DNA from: CADCVT01 sp036389155
GTDB taxonomy: Bacteria > Actinomycetota > Thermoleophilia > Solirubrobacterales > Solirubrobacteraceae
Length of the DNA stretch: 64,000 bases
Assembly (NCBI GenBank): GCA_036389155.1
Contig: DASVQN010000020.1
Span: forward strand, 1 to 64,000
Direction: 5' to 3'
Shown: in pieces, positions 1 to 6,891 of the stretch
Numbering within the stretch: position 1 is the stretch's first letter
Layout: each line of letters begins with the position of its first letter
Translations under genes and position numbers: made by a program
Notes under the pieces: model-generated
The model's database searches: none
The model's input: the letters and a program-made list of their open reading frames with translations, nothing else
Told to the model about the DNA's origin: nothing

Positions 1-19
1 AACCGCTTCATCTCCTAGC

Positions 20-829
20 TTGCCGGTCCCACGCAGGTTCGACCGGCAACCGCCGGAGCGGGACACGACCCGGATCAACGAGCGCATCCGCGTTCCCCAG
101 GTCCGGTTGATCGACGAGAACGGCCAGCAGGTCGGCATCATGCGCACGGACGACGCCCTGCGCTACGCGGCCGACCGTGAGCTCGACCTCGTCGAAGTCG
201 CTCCGGACGCCAAGCCGCCCGTCTGCCGGGTGCTCGACTACTCGAAGTACAAGTACGAGCAGGAGCAGAAGCAGAAGGCGGCGCGCAAGCACCAGCAGAA
301 CATCACGGTCCGCGAGATCAAGTTCCGGCCCAAGATCGCGCAGCACGACTACGACACGAAGAAGGGCCACGTCGAGCGCTTCCTGAAGGCGCGCGACAAG
401 GTCAAGGTCACGATCATGTTCCGCGGGCGCGAGGTCACGCACCCCGAGCGCGGCGAGATGATCCTCGACCGTCTCGCCGACGAGCTCGCGGAGCTGGCCA
501 TCGTCGAGCAGCGCCCCCAGCAGGACGGGCGCAACATGACGATGATGCTCGGCCCGTCCAAGGCCGTGCTGGCCGGTGAGATCGGCGTCGAGGAGGACGC
601 CGCCGCCGACGCCGCGGCCGAGGCCGACTCGACCACCAGCACCAGCACCAGCACGGACGGCGCGCCGGCCCCCGAGCCCGTCGCCGAGGAGCGCGCCACG
701 GGCCAGGGCAGCACCGCCGGCGCCCCGCCGGAGGAGCGCAGCGGCAGCGGTCAGGGCGGCGCGAAGAAGCCGCGCGCCAAGCCGACGAAGGAACGCCCGC
801 TCGGCAGCGCCGAGCAGCTCGCCGACTGA
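20..829 (+). CDS. infC: translation initiation factor IF-3
   Basis: IF-3 binds the 30S subunit, prevents premature 50S joining and proofreads initiator tRNA. The N domain begins around 'INERIRVPQVRLIDENG' and the C domain carries 'ITVREIKFRPKI' and 'VTIMFRGREVTH', both classic IF-3 motifs. Beyond the usual ~180 residues there is a C-terminal tail of about 85 residues rich in A, E, S and T, with a Ser-Thr run from a CAG-CAC type microsatellite near base 640 and a basic end. It is probably disordered, and such tails are common in actinobacterial IF-3. The start is uncertain: TTG at 20 is the first recognised start, but the frame stays open to the window edge, so the true start may lie upstream; infC is known for rare start codons. 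rpmI and rplT normally follow directly but here lie 3.6 kb away. Confidence 0.95.
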   Translation: MPVPRRFDRQPPERDTTRINERIRVPQVRLIDENGQQVGIMRTDDALRYAADRELDLVEVAPDAKPPVCRVLDYSKYKYEQEQKQKAARKHQQNITVREIKFRPKIAQHDYDTKKGHVERFLKARDKVKVTIMFRGREVTHPERGEMILDRLADELAELAIVEQRPQQDGRNMTMMLGPSKAVLAGEIGVEEDAAADAAAEADSTTSTSTSTDGAPAPEPVAEERATGQGSTAGAPPEERSGSGQGGAKKPRAKPTKERPLGSAEQLAD

Positions 830-836
830 CCCGCCG

Positions 837-869
837 GCCGGCCCGCGCGCCTCAAGCGCGAGAGCCGGC
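837..869. terminator. GC-rich hairpin between convergent infC and the Calx-beta gene
   Basis: Left arm GCCGGC (837-842) pairs with 864-869, and an inner GCGCG stem (845-850 with 856-860) closes a small CTCAA loop. It lies between the stop codons of two convergent genes, so it could serve both strands. There is no T run, so this is a guess at termination rather than a canonical intrinsic terminator. Confidence 0.4.
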
Positions 870-883
870 CCGCAGTCGCCTTC

Positions 884-3800
884 TCAGCCCGCCCGCACCC
901 GCAGCAGGGAGGCGTTGCGCCGCAGCAGGTACTCGTTGCCCTGGAAGCGCACGCTCACGGTCAGCCGGCCGTTGCGGTTGCGCAGCCGGCGCGGGTTGCG
1001 GAACGTCGTACGGCGCGAGAACCGGCACGCGCGGTTCACCTGCGTGCGGCGGTTCGAGATCGTGTTCCCGCCCGCCTTGTACTGGATGCTCACGACGCCG
1101 GTGCAGCCCTGCGCCGCCGTGACGCCCGCCGGCCGGATGATCCGCCCCGACACGACGAAGCTGTACGGCCGCGTCCGGTCGCGCGCCGGGCGCGCCGACG
1201 CCTCGATGCGCGGCAGCAGCCGCTGGATGTCGTCGTTGGCGATCGTCCCGAGGCCCGCGGCCTTGACGATGTCCGCGCCGTTGGCGTCGCTGAGCCCGAC
1301 CCCGAACGTCTCGTCGGGCTCGAACGTCGCGTCGCCGATGATCGGCACGGCGATCGTCTTCGTCGTCTCGCCGGTGTTGAAGGCCAGCGTGCCGCGGGTG
1401 GCAACGTAGTCCGTCCCGGCCGTCGCGTTGCCGCCGCCGGTCGCGAAGCTCACCGTGACCGGGCCGGTGGCCGCCTGCGACAGCGCGACCGTGAACACGA
1501 TGTCGCGCCGGCCGGTGTCGCCCTCGGACAGGCCGCTGTCGGAGATGACCATCGTCGTGCGCGGCGCCGGGGGCGGCGGGCTGGCGACGTCGTCGTTCTG
1601 GATGCTGCCGGCCCCCTCCCCGTCGCCGATCGCGGCGTTGGTCGGGTTGGACAGGACCACGGAGAACGTCTCGTCCGACTCGACGTCGGTGTCGCCGATG
1701 ACCGGCACGCTCACCGTCTTCGTCGTCTCGCCGCTGGCGAAGGACAGCGTCCCGCCGGCCGCGGTGTAGTCGCTGCCGGCCACGGCCGTGCCGTCCTTGG
1801 TCGTGTAGGCGACCGTGGTCGCCCCGGTGGTCGGGGCGGACAGCGTCACGGTGAACGTCGCGTTGCGCGTGTCCGCGTTGCCCTCTGCCACGGCGGCGTC
1901 GGAGATCGCGATGCTCGGCTGCTCGTCGTCGAGGATCGAGGCCTGGCCGGTCCCGTCGCCGAGCTGGCTGCCTCCCGTCGGGCTCCCGAGCACGACCGAG
2001 AAGGTCTCCGTCTGCTCGACCACGGCGTCGTCGACCACCGCGACGTTGACCGACTTGCTCGTCTCGCCCGGTGCGAACGACACCGTCTGGTTGGACTGCC
2101 CGAGGTAGTCGGCCGGCGAGGTGGCGGTGCCGTTCGCGGTCGAGTACGTCGCGCTGACGGTCCGCGTCGACGGGTTCGACAGGCTGACGGTGAACGTCGC
2201 GGGCCCACCGTCCTCGGCGACCGTGTCGTCGTTGATCGACAGCGTCGCGAGGTCGTCGTCCACGATGTTGCCGTTGGCCACGTTGTCGGCGATCGCCACG
2301 CCGTTCGTGGCCGCCGTCAGGCGCACGCGGAAGCGCTCGGTGAGCTCGTCGAGGCTGTCCTCGAGGATCGGCACCGAGATCGTCCTGCTGGTCTGGCCCG
2401 TGAACGTCACGGTGCCGGACTGGGCGGTGTAGTCCGACCCCGCGGTGGCCGTGTCGTTCTCGGTGGTGAACGACACGACGGTCGTCACGGCCTGGCTGGC
2501 GCTGACGGTGAACACCGCGTTCGTCCCGTCCTCGGTCAGCGTCACGTCGTCGATCGTCAGCGTCGGCGTCGCCGCCGACGCGATGTTGACGCTGACCGTC
2601 GCCGTGTTGGACTGGTTGCCCGCCTGGTCGGTCGCGCGGTAGGTGAAGCTGTCGAGGCCCGTGAACCCGTTGTTCGGCGTGTACGTCGCGGTCGAGCCGC
2701 TGATCGTCACCTGGCCGTTGGCCGGCTGCGACACGACGGAGTAGGTCAGGACGTCCCCGGTGTTCGGGTCCGTGCACTGCAGCGGGATCTCGACCGGCTG
2801 GTTGTGCGCGCTCTGCGGCACGGTGATGTTCTGGCAGCTCGGCGCCGCCTGGATGATGAACTCGGCGACCGCGTCGTCGGCCGGGCTGACGGTGTAGAGG
2901 AAGACGCCGTCAGGGCTGACGAACGCGTCCTCGACGTCGGTGATGCCGTCCGCCGCCGTCGCGCACTCGGTCGACGTGTCGTCGTCGCTCAGGCAGCGGT
3001 CGTCGGCGTCGGGATCCTGGGAGAGGTCGCCGTCGGTCTGGTCGCGGTTGAGCACGGCCACGGCGTCGTCGCCGCGCGAGGTCACGTAGAGCTGCGCGTC
3101 GTTCGGCCGAGCGGTGATGCTGGTGGCGTCCTGCAGGCCGAACACGTCGGGGGCGGTGCACGACGTCGGCACGCCCTCGCTGGACTCGTTGTCGGCGGCG
3201 CACTCGTCGAAGGTCAGCTCGCCCGTGCCGGTGTCGCGGTCGAACTCGGCGATCGTGCTGCCGAGGCCGCTCGTCCCGGTGCCGCTGATGACGTAGACGT
3301 TCGCGTGGCCGCCGCCCGAGGTGACCTCCTCGACGTCCGTCGGGGCGTTGAGCCCGCCCGCCGTCGCCGGGCAGCCGACGTCCGTCGACGTGGTGCCGCG
3401 GAAGCACTCGACGAACGACAGCGTGCCGTCCGTCTGGTCGCGAACGAAGCCCACCAGGGTGCCCGAGTCGTGCGAGACGACGTAGACGTGGTCGCCGTCC
3501 TCGCTGACGTCGGCCGCGACCGGGTTGTTGATCCCCGCGGTCGTGCCGCCGACGCCGCTCGGGCCGCAGTCGCTGGCGCCGGACTGCGAGCCGCGATAGC
3601 AGCCGTTCGTGCCCGGGTTCGGCTGCGTGATCGTGCCGTTCGTCGTGTTGCGGACCAGGACGGCGATCGTCCCGCCGCTCGACGACAGCGCGTAGATGTT
3701 CTCGCCGTCGGGGCTGAGGACGAGGAAGTCGACGCCGTCGAGGCCCGCGCCGTCCTCGCAGGTGCCGCCGTTGCCGGTCTCGCTGACGCAGCCGGTCGTG

Positions 3801-4288
3801 CCGGCGATGCGCGTCAGCGCGCCGGTCGACGTGTTGCGGCCGAACGCGACGACGGCGTCCTCGCTGGTCGAGGCCACGTAGACGTGGGTGTTGGTGGCGA
3901 TGACCGAGCTCGCGCCGGCGAGCAGGGTGACGTTGGCCGCGCAGGGCTCGGTCGAGGTCTCGTCCTTGACGCAGCGGTCGAAGCTGAGCGCGCCGGTGGA
4001 GGGGTTGCGGGCGAAGGTGGCGAGCGAGCCGGTGTTGCCGGTGCCGCCGCCGGAGCTGCTGACGACGTAGGCGCTCTTGCCGTCCGGCGTCACCGCGACG
4101 TCGCGCGCGTCGGTGGTCCCGCCGTTGATCGTCGTGCCGCACTCGGCGGCGGTCGTCGTGACGCAGTCGTTCGGGGAGGGGAGCTGCTGGATCCCGCCCG
4201 CCGGCAGCTGGGCTGCGGCGGTGCTGGGCAGTGCGAACGCCAGAGCCGTGAGCGCGGCGGCGGCGAAGGTGGCGCGAAGCTTGAGCAA
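884..4288 (-). CDS. secreted beta-propeller / Calx-beta repeat protein
   Basis: A 1134-residue exported protein of unknown function. The TTG start at 4288 is chosen because it puts a GGAG ribosome site about nine bases upstream and opens directly into a signal peptide ('LTALAFALPSTAAA', cleavage near residue 25). Residues ~30-480 hold lactonase-like propeller blades with the recurring pattern 'F.R...TGALSF..C'. Residues ~483-570 form a cadherin/Ig-like domain ('YTPNNGFTGLDSFTYRATD'). Four Calx-beta domains then follow (~573-1015), each with 'DY.A..GT..F..GET.KT..V.I..D' and 'DET F.V.LS'. Calx-beta modules usually bind calcium and mediate adhesion. The tail is Arg-rich. The gene sits antisense inside the infC-rpmI-rplT operon. 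Confidence 0.88.
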   Translation of the reverse strand: MLKLRATFAAAALTALAFALPSTAAAQLPAGGIQQLPSPNDCVTTTAAECGTTINGGTTDARDVAVTPDGKSAYVVSSSGGGTGNTGSLATFARNPSTGALSFDRCVKDETSTEPCAANVTLLAGASSVIATNTHVYVASTSEDAVVAFGRNTSTGALTRIAGTTGCVSETGNGGTCEDGAGLDGVDFLVLSPDGENIYALSSSGGTIAVLVRNTTNGTITQPNPGTNGCYRGSQSGASDCGPSGVGGTTAGINNPVAADVSEDGDHVYVVSHDSGTLVGFVRDQTDGTLSFVECFRGTTSTDVGCPATAGGLNAPTDVEEVTSGGGHANVYVISGTGTSGLGSTIAEFDRDTGTGELTFDECAADNESSEGVPTSCTAPDVFGLQDATSITARPNDAQLYVTSRGDDAVAVLNRDQTDGDLSQDPDADDRCLSDDDTSTECATAADGITDVEDAFVSPDGVFLYTVSPADDAVAEFIIQAAPSCQNITVPQSAHNQPVEIPLQCTDPNTGDVLTYSVVSQPANGQVTISGSTATYTPNNGFTGLDSFTYRATDQAGNQSNTATVSVNIASAATPTLTIDDVTLTEDGTNAVFTVSASQAVTTVVSFTTENDTATAGSDYTAQSGTVTFTGQTSRTISVPILEDSLDELTERFRVRLTAATNGVAIADNVANGNIVDDDLATLSINDDTVAEDGGPATFTVSLSNPSTRTVSATYSTANGTATSPADYLGQSNQTVSFAPGETSKSVNVAVVDDAVVEQTETFSVVLGSPTGGSQLGDGTGQASILDDEQPSIAISDAAVAEGNADTRNATFTVTLSAPTTGATTVAYTTKDGTAVAGSDYTAAGGTLSFASGETTKTVSVPVIGDTDVESDETFSVVLSNPTNAAIGDGEGAGSIQNDDVASPPPPAPRTTMVISDSGLSEGDTGRRDIVFTVALSQAATGPVTVSFATGGGNATAGTDYVATRGTLAFNTGETTKTIAVPIIGDATFEPDETFGVGLSDANGADIVKAAGLGTIANDDIQRLLPRIEASARPARDRTRPYSFVVSGRIIRPAGVTAAQGCTGVVSIQYKAGGNTISNRRTQVNRACRFSRRTTFRNPRRLRNRNGRLTVSVRFQGNEYLLRRNASLLRVRAG

Positions 4289-4471
4289 GACGGGCTTCTC
4301 CGAGCTGAGGGACGGTGTGAGCGGCGACCGCTCGAATGGACGCGGCACACTAGGCGCTAAAGCCAATGGTTGCGTCAGTATGCCTTTTTTCTGCGCGAGA
4401 AGTTGCAGCAGGCGCCGGACTTCGCGGCCCGCGGGCCTCCTCGAGGGGGCCTCGCTATCCTCCCCGCTCGC
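4289..4471. promoter_or_regulatory. divergent promoter region and rpmI leader with inverted repeats
   Basis: This 183-bp gap separates the leftward Calx-beta gene from rpmI and must now supply the promoter for rpmI-rplT. It contains GAGCGG-CGA-CCGCTC (4319-4333), the perfect palindrome GGCCCGCGGGCC (4426-4437) and an overlapping near-palindrome at 4434-4451 centred on CTCGAG, ending about 20 bases before the rpmI ATG. L20 or L35 leader binding is known for this operon in other bacteria. Whether these repeats have that role is inference. Confidence 0.4.
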
Positions 4472-4675
4472 ATGCCGAAGATGAAGTCCCACTCGGGCGC
4501 AAAGAAGCGGTTCAAGGTCACCGCCAAGGGCAAGGTGAAGGCGCATCACGCGATGACGTCCCACAACCTGGGCAAGAAGTCCGCGAAGCGCAAGCGCCAC
4601 CTCGGCAAGGAGACCGTCCTCGAGGGCCAGGACGCCGTCCGCGCGAAGAAGCTGCTGCAGGGGATGGGCCGCTAG
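4472..4675 (+). CDS. rpmI: 50S ribosomal protein L35
   Basis: A 67-residue, strongly basic protein that matches L35 along its full length ('MPKMKSHSGAKKRFKVTAKG' at the start, 'KKSAKRKRHLGKE' in the middle). It is a component of the large ribosomal subunit. The ATG at 4472 is the family's normal start; earlier in-frame starts run into the leader and are unlikely. Its stop TAG abuts the rplT ATG directly, so the two are co-translated. The separation from infC by an opposite-strand gene is unusual. Confidence 0.97.
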   Translation: MPKMKSHSGAKKRFKVTAKGKVKAHHAMTSHNLGKKSAKRKRHLGKETVLEGQDAVRAKKLLQGMGR

Positions 4676-5038
4676 ATGACCCGCGTCAAGCGCTCCGTCC
4701 ACGCGAAGAAGAAGCGCCGCGCGACGCTCGAGCGCGCGAAGGGCTACCGCGGCGACGCCAGCCGCCGGTACAAGAAGGCCAAGGAGACGGTCATGAAGGC
4801 CGACTCCTACGCGTACCGGGACCGGCGCAACAAGAAGCGGGACTTCCGCCGCCTCTGGATCACCCGCATCAACGCCGCCGCGCGCGTGAACGGCATGAGC
4901 TACTCGCAGTTCATCCACGGCGTGCAGGCCGCGGGCATCGAGCTCGACCGCAAGGTCCTCGCGGACATCGCGGTCCGCGACCCGGAGACGTTCGCCGGCA
5001 TCGCGGAGGCGGCCAAGGCCGCCAACGACGCCAGCTGA
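4676..5038 (+). CDS. rplT: 50S ribosomal protein L20
   Basis: A 120-residue protein of standard L20 length, with 'RVKRSVHAKKKRRATLERAKGY' type N-terminus and 'LWITRINAAARVNGMSYSQF' in the core. L20 binds 23S rRNA early in 50S assembly and in several bacteria represses its own operon. It begins immediately after the rpmI stop. Its stop TGA (5036-5038) overlaps the probable CTG start of the next gene. Confidence 0.97.
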   Translation: MTRVKRSVHAKKKRRATLERAKGYRGDASRRYKKAKETVMKADSYAYRDRRNKKRDFRRLWITRINAAARVNGMSYSQFIHGVQAAGIELDRKVLADIAVRDPETFAGIAEAAKAANDAS

Positions 5039-5697
5039 TCACCAGCGCCGACAACGCGAAGCTGAAGCTGGTCGGCCGGCTGCAGCGTCGCCGCGACGAG
5101 ACGCTGTTCGTGGCCGAGGGCGAGGACCTCGTGACCGCGGCATGGCCCGCGGAGTTCGTCCTCGTGGCGCCGGGCAGCGGCATCGAGGGGATCGAGGTGG
5201 AGCCGGATCTGCTCGCCCGCGTCTCGGCACACGGTCAGGGCGCGCGGGCGATCGGCGTCTACGAGCGCCGCTGGGCGTCCGCCCCGGCCGGCCCGCTCTG
5301 CCTCGCGCTGTGGGGCGTCGGGGACCCCGGGAACGTCGGCACGATCATCCGCTCGGCGCTCGCGTTCGGAGCGGCGTCGGTCGCCTTCGGCCCGCGCTGC
5401 GCCGACCCGTTCGGCCCGAAGGCGGTGCGGGCGTCGATGGGCGCGGTCTTCGAGGTTCCCCTCGCGCGCGTCGAGCGCGTCGAAGAGCTCCCTCGGCCGA
5501 CGATCGCGCTCGTCGCCAGGGAGGGCGAGCCGCTGCGCGGAGGGGGCACGTTCGTGGTGGGGGCGGAGCGGGAGGGGCTTCCGGCGGAGGTCGTCGACGC
5601 GTGCGACCGCGTCGCGCACATCCCGATCCGCAGCGAGTCGCTCAACGCGGCGATGGCCGCCACGGTGGCGCTCTACGAGGCCGTGCGCTACAACTAG
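5035..5697 (+). CDS. TrmH/SpoU-family RNA 2'-O-ribose methyltransferase
   Basis: A SPOUT-fold RNA methyltransferase that normally methylates a ribose in rRNA or tRNA; this gene commonly sits between rplT and pheS. The family motifs are clear: motif 1 'GDPGNVGTIIRSALAFGA', motif 2 'FVVGAEREGLP', motif 3 'IPIRSESLNAAMAATVALYE'. A short N-terminal substrate-binding part begins 'ITSADNAKLK', the usual family opening. No ATG, GTG or TTG precedes this block after the rplT stop; CTG at 5035, overlapping the rplT stop as CTGA, gives the expected 220-residue protein. I therefore infer a CUG start. The exact methylated nucleotide cannot be told. Confidence 0.87.
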   Translation: MITSADNAKLKLVGRLQRRRDETLFVAEGEDLVTAAWPAEFVLVAPGSGIEGIEVEPDLLARVSAHGQGARAIGVYERRWASAPAGPLCLALWGVGDPGNVGTIIRSALAFGAASVAFGPRCADPFGPKAVRASMGAVFEVPLARVERVEELPRPTIALVAREGEPLRGGGTFVVGAEREGLPAEVVDACDRVAHIPIRSESLNAAMAATVALYEAVRYN

Positions 5698-5704
5698 ACC
5701 TTCG

Positions 5705-5770
5705 ATGAGCAGCAGCATCCGCACCCGCCGATTTCGCCGTACCGACGCCCGCGAGGCGACGGCGGCGTAG
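5705..5770 (+). other. possible pheST leader ORF (21 codons)
   Basis: An ATG-initiated ORF of 21 residues lies between trmH and the pheS terminator-like hairpin. It has a single Phe, encoded by TTT, a codon rare in such a GC-rich genome, flanked by Arg codons ('RTRRFRRT'). GAGGCG at 5753-5758 could pair with CGCCTC at 5799-5804 and so open the terminator. The arrangement resembles peptide-coupled attenuation, but the lone Phe codon and the poor ribosome site make this weak. Confidence 0.25.
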
Positions 5771-5796
5771 CTGCGCAGCCGATCTCGTCTCGTCCG

Positions 5797-5820
5797 GGCG
5801 CCTCACCAGGCGCCTTTTTT
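5797..5820 (+). terminator. perfect intrinsic terminator / attenuator just before pheS
   Basis: GGCGCCT (5797-5803), a CACC loop and AGGCGCC (5808-5814) form a perfect 7-bp stem followed by six T residues (5815-5820). It ends only six bases before the pheS ATG. The right arm is also the only purine-rich stretch that could act as the pheS ribosome site. A constitutive terminator here would silence pheST, so conditional read-through or an internal promoter is implied. Confidence 0.8.
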
Positions 5821-5826
5821 GTGCCC

Positions 5827-6891
5827 ATGACCGACCCCACGCACCGCATCCCAGAGCTCCGGGCCGAGGCCGAACAGGCGATCGGCGCCGCCGCCGACAC
5901 CGCCGCGCTCGAGGAGCTGCGCGTGCGGTACCTCGGGCGCAAGGCCGAGCTGCCGAACCTGCTGCGCGGCGTCGCCGGGCTGCCGCCCGAGCAGCGCGGT
6001 CAGGTCGGCCGGGCCGCGAACGAGGCGCGCAAGGCGCTCGAGGCGCTGGTCGAGGAGCGCGCGGCGGCGCTCGAGGCGGGCGAGCTCGACGCGCGCCTGG
6101 CGAGCGACCGGGTCGACGTCACCCTGCCGGGCGCGCCGCCGCAGCCCGTCGGACGCCACCACCTGCTCACCCAGACGCGGCGCGAGCTGGAGGACGTCTT
6201 CCTCGGCCTCGGCTTCTCCGTGATGGAGGGCCCCGAGGTCGAGCTCGTCCACTACAACTTCGACGGCCTCAACCACGCGGTCACGCATCCCGCGCGCGAC
6301 CACAGCGACACCTTCTACGTCCGCGGCCGGGACGACGTCGTCCTGCGCACCCACACCTCGCCGATGCAGGTGCGCGCGATGGAGCAGTTCCCGCCGCCGC
6401 TGTACATCGTCGTCCCCGGGCGCGTGTACCGGCGCGACAACGACGCGACGCACACGCCGCAGTTCCACCAGGTCGAGGGGCTGGCCGTGGACGAGGACGT
6501 CACCCTCGCCGACCTGAAGGGGACGCTGCTCTCCTTCGCCCGCACCGTCTTCGGCGACGAGCGAGAGGTCCGGCTGCGGCCGCACTTCTTCCCCTTCACC
6601 GAGCCGAGCGTCGAGATCGACGTGTCCTGCTTCAACTGCTCGGACGGCTACCTGCGCGACGGCTCGCGCTGCCCGCTGTGCAAGGGCGAGGCGTGGATCG
6701 AGATCCTCGGGGCCGGCGAGGTCGACCCGAACGTCTTCGAGTACGTGCGCGACAACGGCTATGACCCGGACCGCGTGCAGGGCTTCGCGTTCGGGATGGG
6801 GATCGAGCGGATCGCGTTCCTCAAGCACGGCGTGCCCGACCTGCGGATGTTCTTCGAGAACGACCTGCGCTTCCTGGAGCAGTTCGGATGA
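5827..6891 (+). CDS. pheS: phenylalanyl-tRNA synthetase alpha subunit
   Basis: The catalytic alpha subunit of the alpha2-beta2 enzyme that charges tRNA-Phe. An N-terminal coiled coil (to ~90) is followed by the class II core: 'PEVELVHYNFDGLNHAVTHP', 'LRTHTSPMQVRAM', 'GRVYRRDNDATHTPQFHQVEG' and motif 3 'GFAFGMGIERIAFLKHGVPD'. A four-cysteine knuckle (C-x2-C ... C-x2-C, 'CFNC' and 'CPLC') near residue 275 is a variant seen in many bacterial PheS proteins and may bind zinc. ATG at 5827 is preferred; GTG at 5821 in the same frame would add two residues. The stop overlaps pheT as ATGA. An attenuator-like hairpin immediately precedes the gene. Confidence 0.97.
   Translation: MTDPTHRIPELRAEAEQAIGAAADTAALEELRVRYLGRKAELPNLLRGVAGLPPEQRGQVGRAANEARKALEALVEERAAALEAGELDARLASDRVDVTLPGAPPQPVGRHHLLTQTRRELEDVFLGLGFSVMEGPEVELVHYNFDGLNHAVTHPARDHSDTFYVRGRDDVVLRTHTSPMQVRAMEQFPPPLYIVVPGRVYRRDNDATHTPQFHQVEGLAVDEDVTLADLKGTLLSFARTVFGDEREVRLRPHFFPFTEPSVEIDVSCFNCSDGYLRDGSRCPLCKGEAWIEILGAGEVDPNVFEYVRDNGYDPDRVQGFAFGMGIERIAFLKHGVPDLRMFFENDLRFLEQFG

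Noticed and set aside
2804..4360. Long plus-strand ORF of 518 codons opposite the Calx-beta gene
   Set aside because: Its translation is Arg/Ala/Val-rich without domain character, while the minus strand shows clear propeller repeats and a signal peptide.
5698..5826. T-box riboswitch before pheS
   Set aside because: The conserved T-box sequence TGGNACCGCG and a specifier loop are not present.
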